Part shown: piece by piece, positions 1 to 11,222 of the stretch
How positions within the stretch are numbered: the stretch's first letter is position 1
Layout: each line of letters begins with the position of its first letter
Assembly (NCBI RefSeq): GCF_015477805.1
Contig: NZ_JADLQL010000002.1
Location: 1-64,000, forward strand
Source of the DNA: Nocardia flavorosea
Lineage (GTDB): Bacteria > Actinomycetota > Actinomycetes > Mycobacteriales > Mycobacteriaceae
DNA: 64,000 nt
Direction: 5' to 3'
Program-made: the position numbers and the translations under genes
Notes under the pieces: generated by a model
Told to the model about the DNA's origin: nothing
The model's input: the letters and a program-made list of their open reading frames with translations, nothing else
Databases searched by the model: none

Positions 1-331
1 GCCGGAATTTAGCTGACTTAAATGTTCGGCCCTCCACACGGGGGTATGAAGAACCGAAACCAAATTAAATATTTGGCACTGACATTCATCAACACACTAT
101 TGAGTTCTCAAAGAACACACGCACACACCATCTCGTGGCTTTTAAGCCATTCGATCGGTGAGGCAACTTCTCAAGCTTAGCTCATCCGCTTTCCCGATTG
201 CAAATCGGGGGTTCCGGCGGAGCCAGTGTGATCGCCAGGCGCTCCTCGTCCTACCTCGTTTCCCTGGTCCCTCCGGCTCGGCGTTTCCGCCTCGCTCCGG
301 GCCCCTGGTCGGTGTCCGTGTCGCTCTGACG
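1..331 (-). other. Transcribed leader of a ribosomal RNA operon (16S gene lies beyond base 1)
   Basis: No protein gene fits here. Read on the minus strand, the region contains the block TTTGAGAACTCAATAGTGTG typical of actinobacterial 16S leaders, and it follows murA, as the rrn operon does in mycobacteria. A 7-bp hairpin (CCCGATT/AATCGGG, 3-nt loop) lies at 193-209. The 16S gene itself is not in the window, so the assignment rests on leader motifs, the promoter at 338-366 and synteny. The leader would be at least 330 nt. Confidence 0.75.
93..118 (-). promoter_or_regulatory. rrn boxA-like antitermination/processing element
   Basis: The minus strand reads GTGTTCTTTGAGAACTC and then AATAGTGTG. 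TGTTCTTTGA (108-117) resembles the boxA sequence bound by NusB/S10 in rRNA antitermination, and GAGAACTCAATAGTGTG is conserved in mycobacterial and nocardial rrn leaders. Motif recognition is from memory; function is inferred. Confidence 0.65.
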
Positions 332-337
332 TTGAAT

Positions 338-366
338 AAGTTACGCGGCAACCAAAACGATGTCAA
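338..366 (-). promoter_or_regulatory. Candidate rrn promoter (-35 TTGACA, -10 TAACTT)
   Basis: On the minus strand TTGACA (361-366) is followed after exactly 17 nt by TAACTT (338-343). This perfect -35 and spacing lie between murA and the rrn leader, so transcription would start near base 331 and run out of the window. No second equally good promoter was seen in the same gap. Confidence 0.65.
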
Positions 367-438
367 ATCGCCTGGTCACAGTAGGTAAATCGCGACATTC
401 GCGTAATACCCGTGCGCACCCTTTCGGCCGAGAAACCC

Positions 439-1698
439 TCATCCTGCCGAACCCACGCGCTTCACATCCGCACCGAGCGCTTGCAGCTTTTCCACGAAGG
501 CCGGATATCCGCGGTCGATGTGGAATACGTCGTGGACTTCGGTGACCCCGTCGGCGACCAGCCCGGCCAGAACCAAACCCGCGCCGGCCCGGATATCGGA
601 CGACCACACCGGTGCACTGGACAAGCGCGGAATGCCACGGACCACCGCGTGATGGCCATCGGTGCGGGCATCGGCACCCAGCCGGACCATCTCCTCGACG
701 AACCGGAACCGCGCTTCGAACACGTTCTCCGTGATCATCGACGTTCCGTCGGCGATCGCGGCCAGGCCGATGGCCATCGGTTGCAGATCGGTGGGGAAGC
801 CGGGGAAGGGCAGGGTGGAGAAGTTCACCGCGCGCGGGCGATCGGCCTGGATCACCCGGAAGCCGTCCTGTTCGAACGAGATACGCGCGCCGGCCGAACG
901 CAGTTTGTCCAGGACCAGGGCGAGATGCTGCGGATTGACCCCGGTGACCCGGACATCACCCCTGGTCATCGCCGCGGCGATACCCCAGGTCGCAGCAACG
1001 ATCCGGTCGCCGATCACGCGGTGCGTCGTCGGCGAGAGCCGCTTCACGCCCTGAATCGTCAACACCGAGGTGCCGGCTCCCCGGATATGCGCACCCATCT
1101 GGGTGAGCATCGTGCACAGGTCCACGATGTCGGGTTCGCGCGCGGCATTGTCGATCACCGTCTCCCCCTGCGCGAGCACCGCGGCCATGAGGATGTTCTC
1201 GGTCGCGCCGACCGACGGGAAGTCGAGCCGGATACGCGCGCCCTGCAGTTCGTCGGCACGGGCCACAACGCATCCGTGTTCGATCTCGCTCGTCGCCCCC
1301 AGCAACCGCAGGCCCGCCTGGTGCATATCGAGGGGCCGCGACCCGATCGCGTCACCACCGGGCAGCGCGACCACCGCGCGTTTACACCGCGCCATGAGCG
1401 GACCGAGCACGCAGACCGACGCACGGAACTGGGTCACCGCCGGGAAATCGGCGTGGTACTTGGGCTCGGCGGGAGTGTCGATGGTGACGACATCGCCCGC
1501 GATCGTGACATCACAGCCCAAACCGCGCAGGACCTCCGCCATCAAGGGCACGTCCAGTATGTCCGGGCAGTTCGTGATGGTGGTGGTGCCTTCGGTCAGC
1601 AGAGCCGCGGCCATCAGCTTCAGGACGCTGTTCTTGGCGCCTCCGACCGAGACCTCACCGACCAGCCGGTTGCCGCCAGTTACCAAAAACCGTTCCAT
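439..1698 (-). CDS. murA: UDP-N-acetylglucosamine 1-carboxyvinyltransferase MurA
   Basis: MurA transfers enolpyruvate from PEP to UDP-GlcNAc, the first committed cytoplasmic step of peptidoglycan synthesis. The protein is 419 aa, normal for the family. It begins MERFLVTGG with GGAGAGG 5 nt ahead; an in-frame upstream extension is not family-like and was left out. The catalytic loop reads [15 protein letters not shown]. The Cys attacked by fosfomycin in E. coli MurA is Asp (residue 116) here, the mycobacterial arrangement known to give intrinsic fosfomycin resistance. A possible -10 (TATCCT on the minus strand, 1736-1741) lies about 40 nt upstream of the start. The gene is followed by the rrn promoter. 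Confidence 0.96.
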   Translation of the reverse strand: MERFLVTGGNRLVGEVSVGGAKNSVLKLMAAALLTEGTTTITNCPDILDVPLMAEVLRGLGCDVTIAGDVVTIDTPAEPKYHADFPAVTQFRASVCVLGPLMARCKRAVVALPGGDAIGSRPLDMHQAGLRLLGATSEIEHGCVVARADELQGARIRLDFPSVGATENILMAAVLAQGETVIDNAAREPDIVDLCTMLTQMGAHIRGAGTSVLTIQGVKRLSPTTHRVIGDRIVAATWGIAAAMTRGDVRVTGVNPQHLALVLDKLRSAGARISFEQDGFRVIQADRPRAVNFSTLPFPGFPTDLQPMAIGLAAIADGTSMITENVFEARFRFVEEMVRLGADARTDGHHAVVRGIPRLSSAPVWSSDIRAGAGLVLAGLVADGVTEVHDVFHIDRGYPAFVEKLQALGADVKRVGSAG

Positions 1699-1853
1699 GC
1701 CGCCTCTCCGAGTATTCGGCGCACCAGTGGGTGCAAGGATAGAGCGCTGACGTGCGCACGAGTGTGCCGGTCGCACGATTGTTCCGGCGCCGGGCGCCGG
1801 GTTCGCCCCGGCGGCCGTCCGGTACCGCTAGCACTGCCGGAACCGGATCTGCT

Positions 1854-2522
1854 TCAGTGTCCCGACGGATTACCGGAGCGCCCCGGCGAGGTACCGGAAT
1901 CCGCTTCCGGCTCGTTACGCCCGGCAGTCTCGGGGCCCGCACGCCCGCCGCCGGGCTGCCAGAGCACATCGCCCTCCGGATTGGTGTACCGACTGAGGAT
2001 GAACAACAGATCGGACAGCCGGTTGAGGTACTTCGCCGGCAGCACATTCGTATGGTCCGGATGGGCCTGCACCGCGGCCCACGCCGAACGCTCGGCCCGG
2101 CGAACCACCGTGCGGGCCGTGTGCAGCAAGGCCGCCAGCGGTGTACCGCCGGGCAGGATGAACGAATGCAGAGGTGCCAGTTCGGCATTGAACTCGTCAC
2201 ACCAGGCTTCCAGGCGTTCGATATACGCCTCGGTGATGCGCAACGGCGGATATTCCGGATTCGGCACCAGCGGTGTCGACAGATCAGCACCGGCGTCGAA
2301 CAGGTCGTTCTGGATACGACGCAGTACCTCGACCAACTCCACGGCGGGAGCACCCAGCGCGATCGCCACACCGAGTGCGGCGTTGGCCTCATCGCAATCG
2401 GCGTAGGCGACCAGACGGGGATCGGTCTTGGCGACTCGCGAGAAGTCGCTCAGGCCGGTGGTCCCGTCGTCGCCGGTTCGGGTGTAGATCCGCGTCAGGT
2501 GCACGCTCACAGGACCCACCAT
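1854..2522 (-). CDS. PduO-type cob(I)alamin adenosyltransferase
   Basis: ATP:corrinoid adenosyltransferase, which makes adenosylcobalamin, the cofactor of methylmalonyl-CoA mutase among others. The signature RIYTRTGDDGTTGLSD near the N-terminus binds ATP, and the R-rich helix around RTVVRRAERSAW and the NRLSDLLFILSR segment are also family features. Length is 222 aa with a roughly 30-residue variable tail. The ATG at 2522 (MVGPVSVHLTR) is reported; a GTG at 2510 giving MSVHLTR matches mycobacterial homologues better and may be the true start. As I recall, the M. tuberculosis counterpart Rv1314c is transcribed opposite to murA, whereas here it is co-directional. Confidence 0.9.
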   Translation of the reverse strand: MVGPVSVHLTRIYTRTGDDGTTGLSDFSRVAKTDPRLVAYADCDEANAALGVAIALGAPAVELVEVLRRIQNDLFDAGADLSTPLVPNPEYPPLRITEAYIERLEAWCDEFNAELAPLHSFILPGGTPLAALLHTARTVVRRAERSAWAAVQAHPDHTNVLPAKYLNRLSDLLFILSRYTNPEGDVLWQPGGGRAGPETAGRNEPEADSGTSPGRSGNPSGH

Positions 2523-2603
2523 AAACGCTCACCGCGTCCCGGACCGGGTTACCGATACTGCGTATATGTGCCGCGCGACACGGACGTCACCGCATACAGG
2601 TGG

Positions 2604-3038
2604 TCAGTGGCCGCGAAGCCGGCGGGCACGTTCGGAAGGACGTGATTCGACCCACGAAAGAAACGCCGTCAACGCGGGCCGGTCCAGTGCCAGTTCGTAG
2701 TCGCCGTTGCGGTCGGATACACCGATGACCGAGATCGCGTCGGTCATGATGTCGTACTCGTCACCCCGGGGGCCGCGGCGATCGCCGATCTCGATACCGC
2801 GGCGGCGGATCACCGAATCCGCGCCGAGCTTGAGACTGGTGAGTTTGAAGAAGACGAGATGATCCTCGTCGTACCGGATGACGCCATGCCGCCAGCGTTC
2901 CCCACCCCGGGCGGGCAGCACCCGCAGGATGGCCGCAGTGCCGCCACGACGCAGCATGACCAGGCGATAGGTGGAGACGAGGGCCAATGCGACCAGCACT
3001 GCAACCAGAATGATCGCAATCACCATCCCGGTCTGCAA
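2604..3038 (-). CDS. DUF2550 single-pass membrane protein
   Basis: Conserved actinobacterial protein of unknown function (144 aa), the equivalent of Rv1312 found after atpC in mycobacteria. Residues 5-26 form one hydrophobic helix (IAIILVAVLVALALVSTYRL). The rest is a cytosolic or peripheral PH-like/beta-rich domain, including WRHGVIRYDEDHLVFFKL and a DYELALDRPALTAFLSWV ending. It lies 252 bp after atpC, beyond a strong terminator, so it probably has its own promoter. Confidence 0.85.
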   Translation of the reverse strand: MQTGMVIAIILVAVLVALALVSTYRLVMLRRGGTAAILRVLPARGGERWRHGVIRYDEDHLVFFKLTSLKLGADSVIRRRGIEIGDRRGPRGDEYDIMTDAISVIGVSDRNGDYELALDRPALTAFLSWVESRPSERARRLRGH

Positions 3039-3218
3039 TGCCGCACATCCCTTCGCTCATCCGAGGCGATCGCCGGCTGGGCTCGGCCGATGCGCCCGCC
3101 GCCATTCAACCATGACCCAGTTTACAAACCGCATGCGGATGTCTCGGAAAATGCGATCTCATCCATCCAGGTGGGACAGGGTGACGGCACCCACTTCCCA
3201 TCTGTGCCCGGACGAGAA

Positions 3219-3262
3219 TCGGCTCCGGCCGGCGACGGATGCCCGTCACCGGCCGGAGCCGA
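3219..3262 (-). terminator. Strong hairpin terminator after atpC
   Basis: A perfect 14-bp inverted repeat (TCGGCTCCGGCCGG and its complement) encloses a nested 5-bp stem GACGG/CCGTC with a 4-nt loop. It starts about 30 nt after the atpC stop and is followed on the minus strand by a short T-containing stretch. It very likely ends the atp operon transcript. Confidence 0.75.
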
Positions 3263-3290
3263 AATATTCTGTTGGTCTCCGGATCGGAGA

Positions 3291-3668
3291 TCAGGAAGCC
3301 GCGGCCTGTTCGACAGCGCGAACCCGGGCCTGTGCGGCCAGCTGGTCCGCCGGCGCGGCCGCACCGTCGGACAGCACCTTACGGGCCGCCTCGATATCGA
3401 CCTCCGTGGAGAACTCGGCGGTCTCGGCCAGCACACGCACGGTATCCGCGGTGACCGAGAAGAAACCACCGTGTACCGCGGCCACGACCCGGTTGCCCTC
3501 GTTATCGACGATGGTCACCGTGCCGCCCTCGACCAACTGCCCCAGCAAGGGCTCATGACCGGGCATGATGCCGATCTGGCCCTCCGTGGTCTGGGCGCTG
3601 ACGAAGTTCGCCCGACCCGACCAGAGCCGCCGCTCGACCGCGACGAGATCAACTGACATATCCGCCAT
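3291..3668 (-). CDS. atpC: F1Fo ATP synthase epsilon subunit
   Basis: Epsilon is the rotor-stalk subunit of F1 that couples gamma to the c-ring and can restrain ATP hydrolysis. The 125-aa protein has the N-terminal beta-sandwich ([14 protein letters not shown], then [16 protein letters not shown]). The C-terminal helical region is Ala-rich and modest in length. It starts 6 nt after the atpD stop, so translation is probably coupled. ATG at 3668 is used; MSVDLV three codons later is an alternative. Confidence 0.95.
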   Translation of the reverse strand: MADMSVDLVAVERRLWSGRANFVSAQTTEGQIGIMPGHEPLLGQLVEGGTVTIVDNEGNRVVAAVHGGFFSVTADTVRVLAETAEFSTEVDIEAARKVLSDGAAAPADQLAAQARVRAVEQAAAS

Positions 3669-3674
3669 GAAGGA

Positions 3675-6117
<2,443 letters not shown>

Positions 6118-6178
6118 CGGCGGTTCACACTCCCTTCGTTCGCGGCGTTACAGGAAAACAGCGCATGGTTCGCCCGGT

Positions 6179-7816
6179 CTACTTCTCGACGTGCTTGCGG
6201 GTGACCGACAGCGACTCGACCTCTTCGTGGGCCAGTTCGCCGGCTTCGGCTTCGTTCACCACGCGGCTGCCGTCGGAGGCCAGGAAGCCCTGCTTGAACT
6301 TGTCGGTGGCCGCCTTGATCTGCTCGGCCGCCTCGTCCTGCAGCACCTTGCCACCGGCGATGCTCGCGAAGGCATCGGCCGCATTGGCGTGCAGGTCCTC
6401 GAGCAGTTCGACGTTGAACCGGCGGATATCGGCCACCGGAACCGAATCGTAGTAGCCGGCGTCGACCAGGTAGATCGAGACGATCTGGTCCTCGACCGCG
6501 ACCGGCGAGTACTGGTCCTGCTTGAGCAGTTCGACCCAGCGTGCGCCGCGCTCGAGCTGGGCCAGCGACGCGGCGTCCAGGTCGGAGGCGAAGGCGGAGA
6601 ATGCCTCGAGCTCGCGGTACTGGGCCATTTCCAGACGCAGCGAACCGGCGACCTTCTTCATCCCCTTGGTCTGCGCGGCGCCACCGACACGGGAGACCGA
6701 GGTGCCGACGTTGATCGCCGGGCGGACGCCCTTGTTGAACAGGTCGGACTCCAGGAAGACCTGGCCGTCGGTGATGGAGATGACGTTGGTCGGGATGAAG
6801 GCCGAGATGTCGTTGGCCTTGGTCTCGATGATCGGCAGGCCGGTCATCGAACCGCCGCCCATCTCGTCGGAGAGCTTGGCGCAACGCTCCAGCAGACGGG
6901 AGTGCAGGTAGAAGACGTCACCCGGGTACGCCTCGCGGCCCGGCGGGCGGCGCAGCAGCAGCGAAATGGCGCGGTAGGCCTCGGCCTGCTTGGTCAGATC
7001 GTCGAACACGATCAGCACGTGCTTGCCCTCGTACATCCAGTGCTGGCCGATGGCCGAGCCGGTGTAGGGGGCCAGCCATTTGAAGCCGGCGGAATCGGAG
7101 GCCGGGGCCGCCACGATGGTGGTGTACTCCAGCGCGCCGTGCTCCTCGAGCGCGGATTTGACGCCGGCGATGGTGGAGCCCTTCTGGCCGATCGCCACGT
7201 AGATGCAGCGCACCTGCTTGGCCGGATCGCCCGACTCCCAGTTGGCCTTCTGGTTCAGGATCGTATCGATGCAGACCGCGGTCTTACCGGTCTTGCGGTC
7301 GCCGATGACCAGCTGACGCTGACCCCGGCCGATCGCGGTGAGCGCGTCGATGGCGGTGATACCGGTGGCCATCGGCTCCTCGACCGGCTGCCGCTCCAGC
7401 ACGGTGGCGGCCTGCAGTTCCAGCACACGCCGGTCGGTGGACTCGATCTCGCCCAGACCGTCGATCGGCTGGCCGAGCGGGTTCACGACACGGCCGAGGA
7501 AGTTGTCGCCGACCGGGACCGAGAGCACGTCGCCGGTGCGGCGCACCTGCTGGCCCTCTTCGATCTCGGCGAACTCGCCGAGGATGACGGCACCGATTTC
7601 GCGGTCCTCGAGGTTCAGCGCCACACCGAGCACGCCACCCGGGAATTCGAGCAGCTCGTTGGCCATGGCCGAAGGCAGGCCGCTGATATGCGCGATGCCG
7701 TCACTGGTATCGGTGACGACACCGACTTCCTCGATGGAGGTTTCCGGGGTGTAGCTCTGGGTGTAGCTTTCGATCGCGCTACGGATCTCGTCGGAGGAGA
7801 TCGTCAGCTCCGCCAT
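6179..7816 (-). CDS. atpA: F1Fo ATP synthase alpha subunit
   Basis: Non-catalytic nucleotide-binding F1 subunit, 545 aa. Walker A is GDRKTGKT (172-179), and the family signature [17 protein letters not shown] is present. The C-terminus carries an acidic tail after the helical domain ([19 protein letters not shown]), an extension typical of actinobacteria; in mycobacteria a similar tail suppresses ATP hydrolysis. The start [12 protein letters not shown] is preceded by GAGAGCAGGAAGAAC. The order b-delta-alpha-gamma-beta-epsilon is standard. Confidence 0.97.
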   Translation of the reverse strand: MAELTISSDEIRSAIESYTQSYTPETSIEEVGVVTDTSDGIAHISGLPSAMANELLEFPGGVLGVALNLEDREIGAVILGEFAEIEEGQQVRRTGDVLSVPVGDNFLGRVVNPLGQPIDGLGEIESTDRRVLELQAATVLERQPVEEPMATGITAIDALTAIGRGQRQLVIGDRKTGKTAVCIDTILNQKANWESGDPAKQVRCIYVAIGQKGSTIAGVKSALEEHGALEYTTIVAAPASDSAGFKWLAPYTGSAIGQHWMYEGKHVLIVFDDLTKQAEAYRAISLLLRRPPGREAYPGDVFYLHSRLLERCAKLSDEMGGGSMTGLPIIETKANDISAFIPTNVISITDGQVFLESDLFNKGVRPAINVGTSVSRVGGAAQTKGMKKVAGSLRLEMAQYRELEAFSAFASDLDAASLAQLERGARWVELLKQDQYSPVAVEDQIVSIYLVDAGYYDSVPVADIRRFNVELLEDLHANAADAFASIAGGKVLQDEAAEQIKAATDKFKQGFLASDGSRVVNEAEAGELAHEEVESLSVTRKHVEK

Positions 7817-7900
7817 GTTCTTCCTGCTCTCGGTCTCTGGTCTGGAATGTCGGGGGGTGTGGTGCGGCCGATGCGCCGGGGGATGACCCGGTGCGTACCG

Positions 7901-8710
7901 CTAGGTCAGCGAGCGGCGCAGCCGTTCCAGTCGGCCGATCGCACTACCGTCGATCACATCGTCACCGATGCGTACGACGAGCCCGCTCAACAGCCCGGGA
8001 TCGACTTCGATATGCACGGTGACGGCCTTGCCGTAGATGCGGCCCAGCGCGCCGGCCAGCCGCTCCCGCTGGGAATCGGTGAGCTCGATCGCCGACCGCA
8101 CATGGGCCACGATCTGCTGTCGCCGGGACGCGGCCAGATCGGACAGTGCGTCGAAGGCCGGACCGATACCGGAACTCTGCCGGGCCACCACCTGTTCGGC
8201 CAGGGCCTGGGTGACGGACTCGGTCTTGCCCGACAGCAGCCGCCCCAGCAGTTCGCGTTTGGCCGCCGGGGAGGCGGCACGATCGGACAGCGCCCGCTCG
8301 AGCTCCGGGTTGTCGTTGATGATCCGGCCGAGCCGGAACAGCTCGTCCTCGACCGCGGTCATCCGGCCCTTTTCGGACGCTGCTTCCAGCAGCGCCAGCT
8401 GCCCGAGCAGGACCAGGGTGTCGACCAGGTCGCGGGCACGGGACCAGTTCTGGGCCACCGCGGTGGTCAGCACCGCCTGCGTGGCAGCGCTGACCTTGCT
8501 CCCGAACACCCGTTCGCTCAGTTCGGCGCGGGCCGAACCGGGCACCGACACGTCCGCGAGCGCCACACGCAGCGGACGCTGGTCGTCCAGTACGTCGACA
8601 ACGGCGAACAGTTCGGACCCCGTCGTTGCCGCGACACCGTTGCTTCCGGTCAGCGCGGCCCGAAGAGCCTCCTTGGACCGGGAGCTGGCCTCACGGCTTG
8701 CTGCGTACAT
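7901..8710 (-). CDS. atpH: F1Fo ATP synthase delta subunit
   Basis: Peripheral-stalk subunit that links the b dimer to the top of F1. The start MYAASREASSRSKEAL matches the actinobacterial delta N-terminus, with GGAGG 10 nt ahead. The protein is 269 aa, longer than the ~180 aa of E. coli but usual for Corynebacteriales. There is no b-like membrane helix, so it is not the b-delta fusion found in mycobacteria. The C-terminal delta signature is DPGLLSGLVVRIGDDVIDGS. It starts 19 nt after the atpF stop. Confidence 0.95.
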   Translation of the reverse strand: MYAASREASSRSKEALRAALTGSNGVAATTGSELFAVVDVLDDQRPLRVALADVSVPGSARAELSERVFGSKVSAATQAVLTTAVAQNWSRARDLVDTLVLLGQLALLEAASEKGRMTAVEDELFRLGRIINDNPELERALSDRAASPAAKRELLGRLLSGKTESVTQALAEQVVARQSSGIGPAFDALSDLAASRRQQIVAHVRSAIELTDSQRERLAGALGRIYGKAVTVHIEVDPGLLSGLVVRIGDDVIDGSAIGRLERLRRSLT

Positions 8711-8729
8711 GGTTCTCACGCCTCCGTCG

Positions 8730-9290
8730 TTACCTTCCGACCCCGATACCGGCATCCGACCGATCGATCTCATCGAGGAACCGGTCGATCGTCGCGGCCT
8801 GCTTGGCCTCGTCCGATACCGACTGCCCGATGACCTTCTCGGCCAGGTCCACCGCGGTGCGGCCGACCTCGGCGCGCAGCTCGGTCAGGATCTGCTGGCG
8901 CTGGGCTTCCAGCTGGGTGTGCCCGGCCGCGACGATACGGTCGCTCTCGGCCTGGGCGTCGGCCTTCATCTGGGCGAGGATCTGCTGTCCCTGGGTGCGG
9001 GCGTCTTCGCGGATCTTCGCGGCTTCCAGGCGGGCGTCGGCCAGCTGCTTCTGGTACTGCTGCAGCGTCTCCTGGGCTTCGGCCTGCGCCGATTCGGCCC
9101 GTTCGATGCCACCGGAGATCTTGTCGGCGCGCTCGTCCAGCACCTTCATCAGGCGCGGAACGGCGTACTTGTAGACCACGAAGGCGATAATCGCCACGCA
9201 GACCGCCGACCAGACGATGTCGTACGTCGCGGGGATGAGAGGATTCACATCCTCTCCCTCTTCCGCTGCGAGCAGAATGAACTCGTTCAT
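8730..9290 (-). CDS. atpF: F1Fo ATP synthase b subunit
   Basis: Peripheral-stalk subunit of 186 aa. One membrane helix near residues 22-42 ([20 protein letters not shown]) is followed by a long charged Ala/Gln/Glu helix (about 50-165) that forms the coiled stator stalk. The NPLIP motif before the helix is typical of actinobacterial b subunits. It starts 5 nt after the atpE stop. Confidence 0.95.
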   Translation of the reverse strand: MNEFILLAAEEGEDVNPLIPATYDIVWSAVCVAIIAFVVYKYAVPRLMKVLDERADKISGGIERAESAQAEAQETLQQYQKQLADARLEAAKIREDARTQGQQILAQMKADAQAESDRIVAAGHTQLEAQRQQILTELRAEVGRTAVDLAEKVIGQSVSDEAKQAATIDRFLDEIDRSDAGIGVGR

Positions 9291-9295
9291 CGGAA

Positions 9296-9601
<306 letters not shown>

Positions 9602-9621
9602 TTATCGATTGTTCCGGTCGG

Positions 9622-10398
9622 TCAGTGATCGTCGGCGTGCTGGGCGAGGCTGATGTACACGGCCGTCAGCAACGCGAACACATAGGCCTGCAGGAAAATG
9701 ACCAGCAGTTCGAAGAGGGTGAAGGCGAGTCCGCCCAGCAGCGAGAAGGGCGAGAAGATCTTCATCCAGTTGTCCGCGTCGAAGAGGAAGAACTGGGTCG
9801 CGCTGAAGAACAGCACCAGCATGATGTGACCGGCGAGCATATTCGCCATGAGTCGGACGGTCAGCGTGAACGGGCGCAGGATGAAGGTCGAGACGAACTC
9901 GATGGGAATGAGCAGGACGTGCATGGCCGGCGGAACATTCGGAACGACGACGCTGCTGCGCATATAGGTGAAGAAGCCGTACTTCTTGATGCCCACATAG
10001 TTGAACGCGATATACGCGATCGCGGCCAGTACCAGCGGCATGCCGATACGCGCGTTCGACGAGATGTTCAGACCGGGAATCACACCCGAGAAGTTCAGGA
10101 ACAGAACCGTGAAGAAGATCGTCGCGATGAGCGGGAAGAACTTGCGGCCGGTTTCTTTGCCGAGGATCTCCTCGCAGATCTGTTCCTTGACGAAGACCAT
10201 CCCCATTTCGCCGATGCTCTGCAGTTTCTTCGGCACCAGACGCGGGCTGCGGAAAGCCAGGAACAGGAATGCCGCCAGCACGGCGGTCATCAGAATCCGG
10301 ACCAGCATCAGCCGATCGAGTTCGAAGGGAGTTCCCTCGAACAGCACCGCCGGAGGGAAGAAGTCGGTTAGCGACGGCGCGTGAAACTCCGCGGCCAA
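9622..10398 (-). CDS. atpB: F1Fo ATP synthase a subunit
   Basis: Membrane stator subunit forming the proton half-channels. The 258-aa form has 5-6 hydrophobic helices and the signature FTLTVRLMANMLAGHIML containing the essential Arg. FELLVIFLQAYVFALLTAVYI closes the protein. The start is uncertain. The reported TTG at 10398 has no Shine-Dalgarno nearby. A CTG at 10413 (giving MSVTTLAAEFH) sits 4 nt after GGGAGAG and may be the real initiation codon. Confidence 0.95.
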   Translation of the reverse strand: MAAEFHAPSLTDFFPPAVLFEGTPFELDRLMLVRILMTAVLAAFLFLAFRSPRLVPKKLQSIGEMGMVFVKEQICEEILGKETGRKFFPLIATIFFTVLFLNFSGVIPGLNISSNARIGMPLVLAAIAYIAFNYVGIKKYGFFTYMRSSVVVPNVPPAMHVLLIPIEFVSTFILRPFTLTVRLMANMLAGHIMLVLFFSATQFFLFDADNWMKIFSPFSLLGGLAFTLFELLVIFLQAYVFALLTAVYISLAQHADDH

Positions 10399-10744
10399 GG
10401 TGGTGACGCTCAGCGTTCTCTCCCGTGTTCGGGCCGCGGGATGTTTTCGTTCCCGCGGTTCGATCGGACATTGACGATCAATGTGGGTCGACTGAGGTCG
10501 GCTCGAAGTTCGTCAGCAGCTGTGGCGGGAGAACCGCGCTGGCGTCTGTACGTGTGTCGGCGACATCGTCGACATGCAGAACCGTGCTCTGTACAAGCCC
10601 GGTACGGCAGTAGCATAGCGGCAGCTCGCGGCACCTTGTCGGCACCCCTTACTGAGTCGCTTGCTTACCAAGACTTTACCAAGAGATCTACGACAACGTG
10701 TAGCGGGGGCGATGTTATCTACGACAGGTTGTCGTTGAGGCCGG
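10399..10744 (-). other. Regulatory gap between the AtpI-like gene and atpB
   Basis: No coding sequence is supported in these 346 bases. They are less GC-rich than the neighbours and contain two ACA-N3-TGT inverted repeats (see 10688-10737), plus a possible -10 TATGCT on the minus strand at 10612-10617. This is where a separate promoter for the eight core atp genes would lie. Confidence 0.5.
10688..10737 (-). promoter_or_regulatory. Pair of BlaI-like operator candidates upstream of atpB
   Basis: Two inverted repeats share the form CTACGACA-N3-TGT. The first is CTACGACA/TGTAGCGG (10688-10706, 5 of 8 positions symmetric). The second is CTACGACA/TGTCGTTG (10719-10737, 7 of 8). Their centres are 31 bp apart, about three helical turns. 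BlaI-type repressors bind TACNACA/TGTNGTA palindromes, and BlaI has been reported to control the atp operon in M. tuberculosis; the match here is by eye. Confidence 0.4.
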
Positions 10745-11221
10745 TCAGCGTGTTTCGGAATCGCCCGCCGAGCCCTGATCAGGGAGGTTGACAATGGGCA
10801 CTTTGGTGCGCAATACACCGTAAGTCTCCGCGCCCAGCACGATGATCAGCGCCCCCACCACGGTCAGGAACAATGCGAGCCGATCGTAGAACTCGAATTG
10901 CCGCAATACCGCGATAACGATCAGCGCGACCAGCAGTTTCCCGACCCAGCTTGCCAGCATTACCAGCCCGGCCGTCGTAGGCGGCAATTTGGCACCCAGC
11001 AACACCACCGCGGCCGTGGTCAGGATGAAACCGCCGCCGATCGCGGCCCCCAGCAGGGCACCCCACAGTCCGGCCACGCCGGCGGCCAGGCTCGCCAGCA
11101 CGACCGCGAGCACCGTCAGCACCACCAGACCGATCAGTCCGTACCGCAGGGCGGCCCGCAACGGCGCGTCTTGGTGATCGGAGGTACCGGAACCGGTAGA
11201 GCTGATGGACACAGTCCGCAC
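10745..11221 (-). CDS. AtpI-like membrane protein preceding the ATP synthase genes
   Basis: 158-aa protein with four predicted membrane helices (roughly 28-50, 55-72, 84-106 and 113-131), in the position of Rv1303 of M. tuberculosis. It resembles the ATP synthase protein I/UncI group, which helps c-ring assembly or Mg2+ supply. The GTG start at 11221 lies 1 nt after the wecA stop, so it is translationally coupled to wecA. A second GTG three codons later (MSISSTG) is possible. Function is inferred from position and topology. Confidence 0.75.
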   Translation of the reverse strand: MRTVSISSTGSGTSDHQDAPLRAALRYGLIGLVVLTVLAVVLASLAAGVAGLWGALLGAAIGGGFILTTAAVVLLGAKLPPTTAGLVMLASWVGKLLVALIVIAVLRQFEFYDRLALFLTVVGALIIVLGAETYGVLRTKVPIVNLPDQGSAGDSETR

Positions 11222-11222
11222 T

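Noticed and set aside
412..2406. Long plus-strand open frame (664 codons) opposite murA and the PduO gene
   Set aside because: Composition is typical of the antisense of a high-GC gene (Arg/His/Gln-rich, no family motif), and both genes on the other strand are certain.
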